From the NCBI RefSeq assembly GCF_000484695.1, contig NZ_AXVR01000006.1:1-64000 (forward strand): 64,000 nt of DNA, read 5' to 3'. How positions within the stretch are numbered: position 1 is the first letter of the stretch; every line of letters starts with the position of its first letter. A program made the translations under genes and the position numbers. This stretch comes from Salinispora cortesiana (lineage in GTDB: Bacteria > Actinomycetota > Actinomycetes > Mycobacteriales > Micromonosporaceae). The notes under the pieces were generated by a model, which made no database searches, was not told the origin of the DNA, and saw nothing but the letters and a program-made list of their open reading frames with translations. Of the stretch, positions 41,323 through 49,157 are shown piece after piece.

Positions 41323-42924
41323 TCACATCCGGAAGACGCCGAAGCCGTCGGCGCCCCGCACCGGCCCGGTGTGGATCGCCGACAGGCAGAGCCCGAGGAC
41401 GGTACGGGTGTCCCGGGGATCGATGACCCCGTCGTCGTAGAGCCGGCCGGAGAGGAAGAGTGCCCCGGACTGGGACTCGATCTGCTGCTCGACCATCGTT
41501 CGCATGGCGGCGTCGGAATCCTCGTCGTACTCCCGGCCCTTCGCGGCGGCGGCCTGCCGGGCCACGATGGAGAGCACCCCGGCGAGCTGGGTCGGGCCCA
41601 TCACCGCCGATTTCGCGTTCGGCCAGGTGAACAGGAACCTCGGTTCGTAGGCTCGGCCGCACATGCCGTAGTTGCCGGCGCCGTAGGAGGCGCCGAGGTT
41701 GACCGTCAGGTGCGGCACCGTCGAGTTCGACACCGCGTTGATCATGAGGGCGCCGTGCTTGATGATGCCGCGCTGCTCGTACTCGGTGCCCACCATGTAT
41801 CCGGTGGTGTTCTGAAGGAAGATCAGCGGGGTGTCGGCGGCGTTGGCGAGCTGGATGAACTGGGCCGCCTTCTGCGCCTCCGCGTTGAACAGGACACCGC
41901 GGGCGTTGGCGAGCACACCGACCGGATAGCCGTGCAGCTCGCCCCAGCCGGTGACCAGCGCGGTGCCGTAGGTCGGCTTGAACTCGTCGAACTCGCTGCC
42001 GTCCAGCACGCGGGCGATGATCTCGCGCGGGTCGAACGGCACCTTGAGGTCGGCGCTGGCGATACCGAGCAGTTCCTCCGGGTCGTACCGCGGCGGCCGG
42101 GGGGTGGCCGCGCGGGGCGGTGGCCCCGCCTTGCGCCAGTTGAGTCGGCGTACACACTGCCGGGCCAGTCGGATGCCGTCCCGCTCGTCCTCGGCCAGGT
42201 AGTCGGCCAGTCCGGAGGTGGTGGCGTGCATGGCGGCGCCACCCAGCGACTCGTCGTCGGCGTCCTCACCGGTGGCCATCTTCACCAGCGGTGGCCCGGC
42301 CAGGTAGACCTGCGATCGGTCGCGGATCATGATGACGTGATCGGACATGCCCGGCACGTACGCACCGCCGGCCGTGGCGTTACCGAAGACCACGCTGACC
42401 GTGGGGATGCGCTCCGCCGAGAGCCGGGTCAGGTCGCGGAAGACCCGCCCACCCGGGATGAAGATCTCCGCCTGGGTGGGGAGGTCCGCGCCGGCCGACT
42501 CGACCAGGTTGATCATTGGTAGCCGGTTGGCCAGGGCGATCTCCCCGGCCCGCCGGGTCTTCGCCAACGACCACGGGTTGACCGCGCCGCCGCGTACCGT
42601 CGGATCGCTGGCAATGATCATGCACTCGACGCCCTCGACCGGGCCGATGCCGGTGACCACGCTGGCACCGACCGGGAAGTCCGTCCCGTACGCGGCGACC
42701 GGAGACAGCTCCAGGAACGGGGCATCCGGGTCGAGCAGCAGCTCGACGCGCTCCCGGGCGAGCAGCTTGCCGCGCTTGCGCTGTCGGGCGCGGGACTTCT
42801 CGCCGCCACCGTCGCGGGCCTGGTCCAGCGCGGAGTCCAGTTCGGCCAGCCGGGCCAGCAGCGCCTCCCGGTTCTCCTCGAAGGCCGGTGCGGCCGGGTC
42901 GAGCACGCTGTCGAGTGTGGTCAC
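41323..42924 (-). CDS. Acyl-CoA carboxylase beta subunit (carboxyltransferase)
   Basis: This 533-residue subunit moves the carboxyl group from biotin to the acyl-CoA. GTG start (GTGA overlap with the preceding gene). The carboxyltransferase halves are marked by NATAGGAYVPGMSDHVIMI, QVYLAGPPLVKMATGED, the LARQCVRRLNW helix, and GAGNYGMCGRAYEPRFLFTWPNA. These segments resemble methylcrotonyl-/geranyl-CoA carboxylases more than propionyl- or acetyl-CoA enzymes. With the AtuA homologue two genes upstream, a branched or terpenoid 3-methyl-2-enoyl-CoA substrate is plausible. Confidence 0.92.
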   Translation of the reverse strand: MTTLDSVLDPAAPAFEENREALLARLAELDSALDQARDGGGEKSRARQRKRGKLLARERVELLLDPDAPFLELSPVAAYGTDFPVGASVVTGIGPVEGVECMIIASDPTVRGGAVNPWSLAKTRRAGEIALANRLPMINLVESAGADLPTQAEIFIPGGRVFRDLTRLSAERIPTVSVVFGNATAGGAYVPGMSDHVIMIRDRSQVYLAGPPLVKMATGEDADDESLGGAAMHATTSGLADYLAEDERDGIRLARQCVRRLNWRKAGPPPRAATPRPPRYDPEELLGIASADLKVPFDPREIIARVLDGSEFDEFKPTYGTALVTGWGELHGYPVGVLANARGVLFNAEAQKAAQFIQLANAADTPLIFLQNTTGYMVGTEYEQRGIIKHGALMINAVSNSTVPHLTVNLGASYGAGNYGMCGRAYEPRFLFTWPNAKSAVMGPTQLAGVLSIVARQAAAAKGREYDEDSDAAMRTMVEQQIESQSGALFLSGRLYDDGVIDPRDTRTVLGLCLSAIHTGPVRGADGFGVFRM

Positions 42925-44084
42925 AGCCCCATGCCCTTCGCGATGATCTCGTTCATGATCTCGGTGGTGCCGCCGCCGATGCCGAGGATGCGCTGGTCGC
43001 GGTAGTGCCGCTCCACCTCGGCGTCGCGCAGGTAGCCGAAGCCGCCGTGGAGCTGCAACGCCGCGTCAACCACCTCGGCGCAGGCGGCGACGGCGGTGTT
43101 CTTGGCCATCGCGACCTCGGTCATCTCCGCCTCCCCGGCGGTGACCCGGGTCGCCACGTCGAGCACGTAGGAGCGGGCCGCCTCGGCGCGGGTGTGTAGC
43201 TCGGCGAGGCGGTGCCGGACGAGCTGCCGGCTCGCCAGCGGGCGGCCGAAGGTCTCCCGGTCCCGGCACCAGCCCAGCGCCAACTCCACGCAGCGCTGCG
43301 CCGTCGCGTACGCCTGGGTGGCGAGGGAGATCCGCTCGGCGGCGAAGTTCTGCATGATGGCGAAGAAGCCGGTGTTCTCCGCGCCGACCCGGTTGCCCAC
43401 CGGCACCCGAACGTCGGCGAAGGAGAGCTCGGCGGTGTCCGAGCAGTGCCAGCCGAGCTTCTCCATCCGTCGGCCGACGGTGAAGCCCGGCAGTCCCTTC
43501 TCGATCACCAGCAGGGAGACGCCCCCCGCGTCCGGCCCGCCGGTACGCACGGCGGTGGTCACGAAGTCGGCCCGGTGCCCGCTGGTGATATACGCCTTGG
43601 CCCCGTTCACCAGGTAGTGGTCGCCGTCGCGGCGGGCGGTGGTGCGCAGCCCGGCCACGTCCGAGCCGCCCCCCGGCTCGGTGACCGCCAGCGCGCCGAT
43701 CATCGTCCCGGCGAGGGTCGGTCGGACGTAGCGCTCGACCAGGTCGTCGCCGGCGGCCGACTCAGTTCCCGTGCCGGCGGCGGCCACCAGGTGCGGCAGG
43801 GCGATCCCGTGCGTGAAGAGCGCCGCCACCAGCCCGGAGGAGCCCCCCGACCTGATGATCTCCTCGGTGACGACGACCGAGTCCAGCAGGTCGCCACCGC
43901 TGCCGCCGACCTCCTCGGGGAAACCGATGCCGAGCAGGCCGACCTTTGCGGCCGTGGCGTGCAGCTCCCGGGGGACCTCGCCGGCCCGCTCCCAGTCGTC
44001 GAGGTGCGGCAGCACCTCCTTGGTCATGAACGTTCGGGTCAGCTCGCGGAGCTGTCGACGTTCCGGGGTGTTGATGGTGGTCAT
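42921..44084 (-). CDS. Acyl-CoA dehydrogenase (upstream paralogue)
   Basis: This 387-residue flavoenzyme has motifs ALAVTEPGGGSDVA, VNGAKAYITSG, QLHGGFGYLRDAEVERHYRDQRI and the end GIGGGTTEIMNEII. As in isovaleryl-CoA dehydrogenase, the C-terminal loop has Gly where short-chain enzymes have the catalytic Glu. A helix-G Glu is present instead (Glu250 in FAAERIS; isovaleryl-CoA dehydrogenase uses Glu254). This points to a branched acyl-CoA such as isovaleryl- or citronellyl-CoA. It overlaps AtuA upstream (ATGA) and the beta subunit downstream (GTGA). Confidence 0.92.
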   Translation of the reverse strand: MTTINTPERRQLRELTRTFMTKEVLPHLDDWERAGEVPRELHATAAKVGLLGIGFPEEVGGSGGDLLDSVVVTEEIIRSGGSSGLVAALFTHGIALPHLVAAAGTGTESAAGDDLVERYVRPTLAGTMIGALAVTEPGGGSDVAGLRTTARRDGDHYLVNGAKAYITSGHRADFVTTAVRTGGPDAGGVSLLVIEKGLPGFTVGRRMEKLGWHCSDTAELSFADVRVPVGNRVGAENTGFFAIMQNFAAERISLATQAYATAQRCVELALGWCRDRETFGRPLASRQLVRHRLAELHTRAEAARSYVLDVATRVTAGEAEMTEVAMAKNTAVAACAEVVDAALQLHGGFGYLRDAEVERHYRDQRILGIGGGTTEIMNEIIAKGMGL

Positions 44085-45877
44085 GCTGCCGCCTCCGGGG
44101 TCAGCTCGGCCGGAACCTCAACCACGCGGGAGCGGAGCAGCTCTCCCAGCGCCTTTGCCTGCGGGTCGAAGCGGGTCGTGGCCGCCACCCCCGCCCCGAG
44201 CAGCCCCCGGATCATGAAGTTGACGGCTCGCAGGTCCGGCAGCTCGTACCGCTGCACGGTCAACGGGGCGGTCTCCGGCAGCAACTCGGCGAGGCGCGCC
44301 ACGGTCAGCCAGCCCCGCAGCCACGCCCAGGTCGCGTCGGTGCGGGCCCAGACCCCCAGGTTGGCGTCGCCCCCCTTGTCCCCCGACCGCGCTCCGACCA
44401 GCTCCCCGAGGGGCCGGCGTCGGGTCGGGTACGCCGCGCGGCCCGGGCCGGACACCGGTGCCCCGGCCGGGTCCGCCGTGCGGCCCGCGCTGGACACCAG
44501 CGTCCCGACCGGGGCCGGCTGCGTCCGCGGCGGCGGGGAGATCGGTACGCGGGTGCCGTCGGGCAGGACAGCCACGTGCTCGACAGCGTCCTGCGCGACC
44601 GTGTCGGCGGTGAAGACCCCGTACGGCGTCGCGTCGCCGGGTGGTGTGGTCAGCGTGCACCCCGGGTATGAGGCCAGCGCCAGCTCCACCGCCGCGGCGG
44701 AGAAGGCGCGCCCGGCCCGGGCCTTGTCCCCGTCGCGTAGGTGGACGTGAAGCAGGGCGCTCGCCGGCTCGGTCTCCGAGGCGTCGGGGTGGTCGGTGCG
44801 GGCGAGGACGAACTCCAGTCCCTCCTTGCCGACCGTCTCCGCCAGCTGCCCCCGGACCAGGGCGGCCTTCGCCGGGATGTCCAACCCGCAGAGCACGAAG
44901 GTCATCGAGTTGCGGAAGCCGCCGAGGTTGTTGACGCCGACCTTGAGCGTCTCCGGTGGTGGTGTCCCGCGGACCCCGGACACCCGGACCCGGTCCGGCC
45001 CGTCCGGGTCGAGGCGTACCGAGTCCAGCTGGGTGACCACATCCGGCCCGAGGTAGGCCGGCGCGCCCACCTCGTACAGGAGTTGGGCGGTGACCGTCTC
45101 GACGGTGACCGCGCCCCCGGTGCCCGGGTGCTTCGTGAGCACCGACGAGCCGTCGGCGTGCAGCTCGGCGAGGGGGAAGCCGGGCCGGTGCCCGCCGTCC
45201 GGCAGCTCGGTGAAGAAGCTGAAGTTACCCCCGGTCACCTGCGCGCCGCATTCGAGCAGATGCCCGGCGACGGTCGCACCGGCGAGGGCGTCCAGGTTGT
45301 CGCGGCCCCAGCCGAACCGGGCGATCGCCGGCCCGACCACCAGGGAGGCGTCGGTGACCCGCCCGGTGACCACCACGTCAGTGCCGGCGTCGAGCACGGC
45401 GGCGATTCCGAACGCCCCGAGGTACGCGTTCGCGGTCAGCGCGTCCGGCCGGGGAAGGGAGTCGCCCTCGACGTACCCGACCTTGAGGTCAAGCCCGAGC
45501 CGCTCGGCGAGGGAGCGGACGGCGGCGGCCAGCCCCGCGGGGTTCAACCCGCCGGCGTTGGTGACGATCCGGACGCCGCGTTCCCGTGCGGTGCCTAGGG
45601 TCCCTTCGAGTTGGCGCAGGAACGTCCGCGCGTAGCCGAGGTCGGGGTCGCGCATCCGGTCCCGCCCCAGGATGAGCAGGGTCAGTTCGGCGAGGTAGTC
45701 CCCGGTGAGCACGTCCAGGTCGCCACCGTCGAGCATCTCCTGCCAGGCGGAGAAGCGGTCGCCGTAGAAGCCGGAGGCGTTGCCGACCCGCAGGGCGGCG
45801 CCCGTGCCGTTGCCGGCGTTCGTGCCGTTGCGGGCGTTCGTGCCGTCGCCGGTGCCCATGCGGTCGCCGGTGCTCAT
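44081..45877 (-). CDS. atuA: AtuA-family protein (DUF1446 + AtuA ferredoxin-like domain)
   Basis: This protein has about 598 residues from ATG 45877, which overlaps the previous stop (ATGA). The N-terminal 30 residues are a low-complexity Gly/Thr/Asn repeat (GDRMGTGDGTNARNGTNAGNGTG). The DUF1446 domain begins at LRVGNASGFYGDRFSAWQEML and includes DVLTGDYLAELTLLIL, NAGGLNP, VVTGRVTDASLVVGP and TGGNFSFF. The C-terminal domain of about 100 residues starts LVGARSGDKGGDANLGVW. AtuA is essential for acyclic terpene use in Pseudomonas, but its reaction is unknown. ATG 45859 is an alternative start within the repeats. Confidence 0.88.
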   Translation of the reverse strand: MSTGDRMGTGDGTNARNGTNAGNGTGAALRVGNASGFYGDRFSAWQEMLDGGDLDVLTGDYLAELTLLILGRDRMRDPDLGYARTFLRQLEGTLGTARERGVRIVTNAGGLNPAGLAAAVRSLAERLGLDLKVGYVEGDSLPRPDALTANAYLGAFGIAAVLDAGTDVVVTGRVTDASLVVGPAIARFGWGRDNLDALAGATVAGHLLECGAQVTGGNFSFFTELPDGGHRPGFPLAELHADGSSVLTKHPGTGGAVTVETVTAQLLYEVGAPAYLGPDVVTQLDSVRLDPDGPDRVRVSGVRGTPPPETLKVGVNNLGGFRNSMTFVLCGLDIPAKAALVRGQLAETVGKEGLEFVLARTDHPDASETEPASALLHVHLRDGDKARAGRAFSAAAVELALASYPGCTLTTPPGDATPYGVFTADTVAQDAVEHVAVLPDGTRVPISPPPRTQPAPVGTLVSSAGRTADPAGAPVSGPGRAAYPTRRRPLGELVGARSGDKGGDANLGVWARTDATWAWLRGWLTVARLAELLPETAPLTVQRYELPDLRAVNFMIRGLLGAGVAATTRFDPQAKALGELLRSRVVEVPAELTPEAAA

Positions 45878-45896
45878 GCGGTCGCCGGTGCTTTCG
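45843..45896. repeat. Three 18-base tandem repeats across a stop/start junction
   Basis: Units 45843-45860, 45861-45878 and 45879-45896 read CGGTCGCCGGTGC(T/C)(C/T)(A/T)T(G) with few changes. On the minus strand each complete unit offers an ATG for atuA, and the middle unit contains the ATGA that ends the upstream gene and starts atuA. Copy-number change would move the coupling site in steps of six codons. Confidence 0.75.
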
Positions 45897-46683
45897 GCGC
45901 CCGGCCAGCGCCGGGCGGGCCGGCGAAGGCCTGGGCCACGTCCAGCCAGGCCTCGGCGACCGGCCCGGTCGCGGTGAGGGCGAGATCGGCGCGGTGCCGG
46001 CGTTGGGTCACCAGCAGGCAGAAGTCCAGCGCCGGCCCGGTGACCCGGTCGGCGGCGTCCGCGGGACCGTAGGCCCAGGTCGCGCTGGCGGTGTCGGCGC
46101 TGGTTGGTGGTCCCGTCAGTTCGAGTCGCACCGGTGCGGTCGGCAGCGGGCGACCGTGTGCGGCGAAGGAGTGCGGCAGTGTCCGGAAGCCGAGGTGCGC
46201 GATGTGCCGCAGCCGTGCCGTGGCCGGCCGGGTGACCCCGAGTGCGTCGGCCACGTCCGCGCCGTGCGCCCAGGTTTCCATGATCCGCGCGGTAGCCATC
46301 GACGCGGGCGACATCCTGGTGCCGTACCAGGGGAGCTTCTCGCCAGCCGGGGTGGCCGTGAGGGCGGCGGCGAGCGCCGTCCGACCGGTGCGCCAGCGGG
46401 GCAGCAACTCGGCCGGTGCGGCGAGGAACTCCTCTGCGCCCGCGTCCACCAGCCGGGCCGGGTCGGCTGCCGTGGTGACGGAGGCGTAGAACGCGTCGGC
46501 GTCCGTCGCGGCGAGCTGCGCGGCGTGGTCCGTCCAGGCCAGGTGCGCGATCTGATGGCCGATCGTCCAGCCGGGTGCGGGCGTGGCGCGGGCCCACTCG
46601 GCGGTCGACAGTGGTGCCACGAGCGCGTCCAGTTCGGCTGACTCGGCGGCGAGATCGGTCAGCAGGTCCGTCAGGTTGACCAT
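45874..46683 (-). CDS. TIGR03084-type DinB/maleylpyruvate-isomerase-fold protein
   Basis: This 269-residue protein has the DinB-like four-helix fold that often binds zinc and mycothiol. Features: an N-terminal helix LTDLLTDLAAESAELDALVAPL, PAPGWTIGHQIAHLAWTD with the first metal His, METWAHGADVADALG with the second His region, and RHIAHLGFRTLPHSFAAHGRP. This combination is the TIGR03084 signature of actinobacteria. A good CGGAGG site precedes ATG 46683. It is placed between the TetR regulator and AtuA, so it likely performs a mycothiol-linked or metal-dependent step in the same pathway, which is not established. Confidence 0.85.
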   Translation of the reverse strand: MVNLTDLLTDLAAESAELDALVAPLSTAEWARATPAPGWTIGHQIAHLAWTDHAAQLAATDADAFYASVTTAADPARLVDAGAEEFLAAPAELLPRWRTGRTALAAALTATPAGEKLPWYGTRMSPASMATARIMETWAHGADVADALGVTRPATARLRHIAHLGFRTLPHSFAAHGRPLPTAPVRLELTGPPTSADTASATWAYGPADAADRVTGPALDFCLLVTQRRHRADLALTATGPVAEAWLDVAQAFAGPPGAGRAPKAPATA

Positions 46684-46720
46684 GGTGCCTCCGGGGGAGT
46701 CGGCGGTGGTGCGGGACGGG

Positions 46721-47326
46721 TCAGGGGGCGAGGAACTCGGTGAGTTGGCGTTTCCAGGCGGTGAGCAGCGCGGTGCGCCGGGCGGAGTCGTCGTTGAGCA
46801 GGTTCGCTACGCCGAGGCCGCGGAGCAGGTCGAGGGTGGCCTGCACCGCCTCCCGCACACCGGGTCGGCGCTCGTCGACCTCGAGCAGGGCGACGGTCAG
46901 TCGGTGCATCTCCCGGCCGAGCCGGGCCTCCAGCGGCACCAGCGCCGTCCGTAGTTCGCGGTCGGTGCGGGCGGCGACCCACAGTTCCAGGGCGGCGATG
47001 AAGAGCGGTCCGGTGAAGGCCGCGGCGAGCAGATCAACCACCCGGTCCAACCGCTGTGGGCCGGCGGGCAGGGACTTCGCCTCGACGCGCAGCTCCTCCG
47101 CGCGCCGCTCGGCGAGGTGCGCGACCGCGGCGGTGACCAGGGCTGCCTTGGTGGGGTAGTGGTGTAGTTGGGCGCCCCGGGACACCCCGGCCCGGGTCGC
47201 TACGACGGTCGTCGTGGTGCCCGACCAGCCATGCTCGACCAGGCACGCCACGGTGGCCTCGAGCAGTCGGGCCTGGGTGGCGCGACTGCGCTCCTGCTGG
47301 GGTACGCGGGTCGATGTGCCGGACAC
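46721..47326 (-). CDS. TetR-family regulator of the AtuA/acyl-CoA operon
   Basis: The protein has about 201 residues from GTG 47326. The helix-turn-helix is clear: ATQARLLEATVACLVEHGWSG then VVATRAGVSRGAQLHHYPTKAALV. The C-terminal ligand domain is helical. A longer reading from a TTG at 47353 would enter the palindrome described separately, so the GTG is preferred. It is the first gene in the operon and lies 37 bases before the TIGR03084 gene. The ligand is presumably an acyl-CoA intermediate, as for related catabolic TetR proteins; this is inference from context. Confidence 0.88.
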   Translation of the reverse strand: MSGTSTRVPQQERSRATQARLLEATVACLVEHGWSGTTTTVVATRAGVSRGAQLHHYPTKAALVTAAVAHLAERRAEELRVEAKSLPAGPQRLDRVVDLLAAAFTGPLFIAALELWVAARTDRELRTALVPLEARLGREMHRLTVALLEVDERRPGVREAVQATLDLLRGLGVANLLNDDSARRTALLTAWKRQLTEFLAP

Positions 47327-47352
47327 GGGCTCAGCGTGCCGTCCCCAAAACA

Positions 47353-47373
47353 AACAGTCAAGCCTGACTTTTT
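47353..47373 (-). promoter_or_regulatory. Candidate TetR operator upstream of the catabolic operon
   Basis: AGTCA-AGCC-TGACT (47356-47369) is a perfect 5-bp palindrome with a 4-base centre, and flanking A/T extends it to eight matches of nine (AAACAGTCA / TGACTTTTT). It lies 27 bases before the proposed GTG start, where the promoter should be. Its size and symmetry suit autoregulation by the TetR protein. Confidence 0.5.
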
Positions 47374-47380
47374 TAGGGCG

Positions 47381-47413
47381 AGAAAAACGGCGGCCGGCGA
47401 ACCGGCCGCCGTT
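47381..47413 (-). terminator. Rho-independent terminator of crp
   Basis: A perfect 12-bp stem (47386-47397 with 47402-47413) has a TTCG loop on the minus strand, followed by a T-run (complement of 47381-47387). It lies 50 bases after the crp stop at 47464 and just before the next promoter. Confidence 0.85.
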
Positions 47414-47463
47414 GCAGCGGTAGCACCGTCCCCGTGGATTCGGATCGACGGGTGGGCGGGCGG

Positions 47464-48141
47464 TCAGACGCGGGCGCGGCGAGCCAGGCGCTCCGGGTCG
47501 AGGATGATGATGCTCTTGCCGTCCAGGCGCAGCCAGCCCCGCGAGGCGAAGTCGGCGAGGGCCTTGTTGACCGTCTCCCGGGAAGCGCCGACGAGCTGGG
47601 CGATCTCTTCCTGGGTCAGGTCATGGGTCACCCGCAGCACCCCGCCGTCCCGGGTGCCGAACCGTCCCGCCAGCTGGAGCAGGTTCTTCGCGACCCGACC
47701 GGGCACGTCAGTGAAGATCAGGTCGGCCAGCGAGTCGTTGGTCCGCCGCAGTCGGCGGGCGAGCACCCGCAGCAACTGCTCAGCGATCTCCGGCCGGTTG
47801 TTCAGCCAGGGGCGCAGCGCCTGCTTACGGAGCCGCACCAGGCGGGTGTCGGTCACCGCCGTCGCCGTCGCCGTCCGGGGCCCCGGGTCAAAGAGCGACA
47901 ACTCGCCGACCATGTCCGAAGGGCCCATGACCGCGATCAGGTTCTGTCGCCCGTCGGCCGCCCGGCGGCCGACCTTGATCTTGCCAGAGAGGAGGATGTA
48001 CAGGCTGTCACCGGGCTCGCCCTCGTTGAAGACGACATCGCCCTTGCGGACCTCGATCGTCTCCATCTCCTTGGCCAACGCCTCGGCAGCCTCCGGGTCG
48101 ACCCCCTGGAAGATCCCACTCCGGGCCAGTACCTCGTCCAT
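47464..48141 (-). CDS. crp: Crp/FNR-family cAMP-responsive regulator (Rv3676-type)
   Basis: The protein has 225 residues. The cyclic-nucleotide domain (about residues 8-125) has the phosphate-binding cassette [15 protein letters not shown], with the Glu, Arg and Thr needed for cAMP. A dimerisation helix is followed by the helix-turn-helix [24 protein letters not shown]. Length and motifs match mycobacterial CRP (Rv3676), and the neighbours (nth, tlpA, nudix, marP across the divergent region) do too. A likely cAMP source is the cyclase fusion at 16508. It is divergent from cbiZ and ends in a strong terminator. Confidence 0.93.
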   Translation of the reverse strand: MDEVLARSGIFQGVDPEAAEALAKEMETIEVRKGDVVFNEGEPGDSLYILLSGKIKVGRRAADGRQNLIAVMGPSDMVGELSLFDPGPRTATATAVTDTRLVRLRKQALRPWLNNRPEIAEQLLRVLARRLRRTNDSLADLIFTDVPGRVAKNLLQLAGRFGTRDGGVLRVTHDLTQEEIAQLVGASRETVNKALADFASRGWLRLDGKSIIILDPERLARRARV

Positions 48142-48358
48142 CGCGCACCTCCGCCTGCGCGTGCCGTCCGTCGGCGGGTCCGCCGTCCGCTTCTCCCTCG
48201 CGCTCGGTCAGTCTAGGCGCACGTGCGCGGATATTCCGAGGTGCACCCCGGGAAACGTGATCGTTGGGCGTAACCTGCCGGCCGTCGTCAACGTTTACGA
48301 TACCGCGCCGCACCAGGTGAGATGTGCCGGGCGCGGGAACAGGCCGTAGGGTCGCCCC

Positions 48359-49102
48359 GTGCTGAACGAACCGTCACTGTCTACCCGTCGCGAGGACGGG
48401 CGGGACCTCCCGGTGCTGGTCTGGCGAGCCGAGCGGCCGTTACTCAGCGCGAGTTCAGCGGCGCTCGGCGGCGGGCTGGGCGTCCGGAGCTGGGTGATCA
48501 ACGCGACCGTCCCGATGTCGTACGACCGGCACGACCCCGTCGAGCACCTGGCCGAACTGGCCGCGGGGTTCGGTCTCGACGGCCCCGGAGTGGGGCTGCT
48601 GACCGGGGTGGACGTCGCGAAGGTGGTGGCCCGAACCGACACCGGAGTACGGGTCTGGACGACGGTCGGGCTCGGCGTTCCGATCTGGGCCGCCGCCCCA
48701 CCCGAACCCGCCCCAGTCGAGCGCACCCCGGCCCCGGCCCCGGCCGAGCGCACCCCGGCCGAGCCCGCCCCGGTCCCGGCTGCACCCGGCGCGGGCGGTC
48801 ATCCGGTCGGCACCGTCAACACCGTGGTGTACGTGCCGGCCCGGCTCAGTCCCGCCGCCCTGATCAACGCCGTGGCGACCGCCACCGAGGCGAAGGCGCA
48901 GGCCATCGCCGAGCTGGGAATGCCCGGCACCGGCACCCCGACCGACGCGGTCGTCGTCTGCTGCCCGACCGAGGGGCCCGAGGCGCCGTACGGTGGCCCC
49001 CGCTCCACCTGGGGCGCACCGCTGGCCCGGGCGGTGCACCGTGCGGTCCTGGCCGGGGGCGCCCGACCGGTGCGGCCACGGTCGCAACGGCCGGCCAGAT
49101 GA
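48359..49102 (+). CDS. cbiZ: Adenosylcobinamide amidohydrolase (CbiZ)
   Basis: This 247-residue enzyme cleaves adenosylcobinamide to adenosylcobyric acid in cobalamin salvage. CbiZ signatures are WVINATVPMSYDRHDPVEHL, GPGVGLLTGVDV, VWTTVGLGVPIWAA, GTVNTVVYVPARLSPAALINAVATATEAKAQAI and TGTPTDAVVVCCP. A Pro/Ala/Glu-rich insert of about 30 residues (ERTPAPAPAERTPAEPAPV) splits the domain after residue 115. GTG start. I saw no cobalamin riboswitch upstream. It occupies a place between crp and nth where mycobacteria have other genes. Confidence 0.88.
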   Translation: MLNEPSLSTRREDGRDLPVLVWRAERPLLSASSAALGGGLGVRSWVINATVPMSYDRHDPVEHLAELAAGFGLDGPGVGLLTGVDVAKVVARTDTGVRVWTTVGLGVPIWAAAPPEPAPVERTPAPAPAERTPAEPAPVPAAPGAGGHPVGTVNTVVYVPARLSPAALINAVATATEAKAQAIAELGMPGTGTPTDAVVVCCPTEGPEAPYGGPRSTWGAPLARAVHRAVLAGGARPVRPRSQRPAR

Positions 49103-49157
49103 GGTGCCACCAATCGGCCCTCGTCGGCTGGGCGCGGGCCCGGTAGGGTCGCGGGCG

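Noticed and set aside
39239..42157. Open frame of 972 residues covering the biotin carboxylase and beyond
   Set aside because: The first 300 residues are a shadow of the carboxyltransferase gene. The family N-terminus (RLLVANRGEIARRI) begins at ATG 41263.
48142..48358. Cobalamin riboswitch or Crp box upstream of cbiZ
   Set aside because: No B12-box-like segment or TGTGA-N6-TCACA site could be read; only weak half-sites occur.
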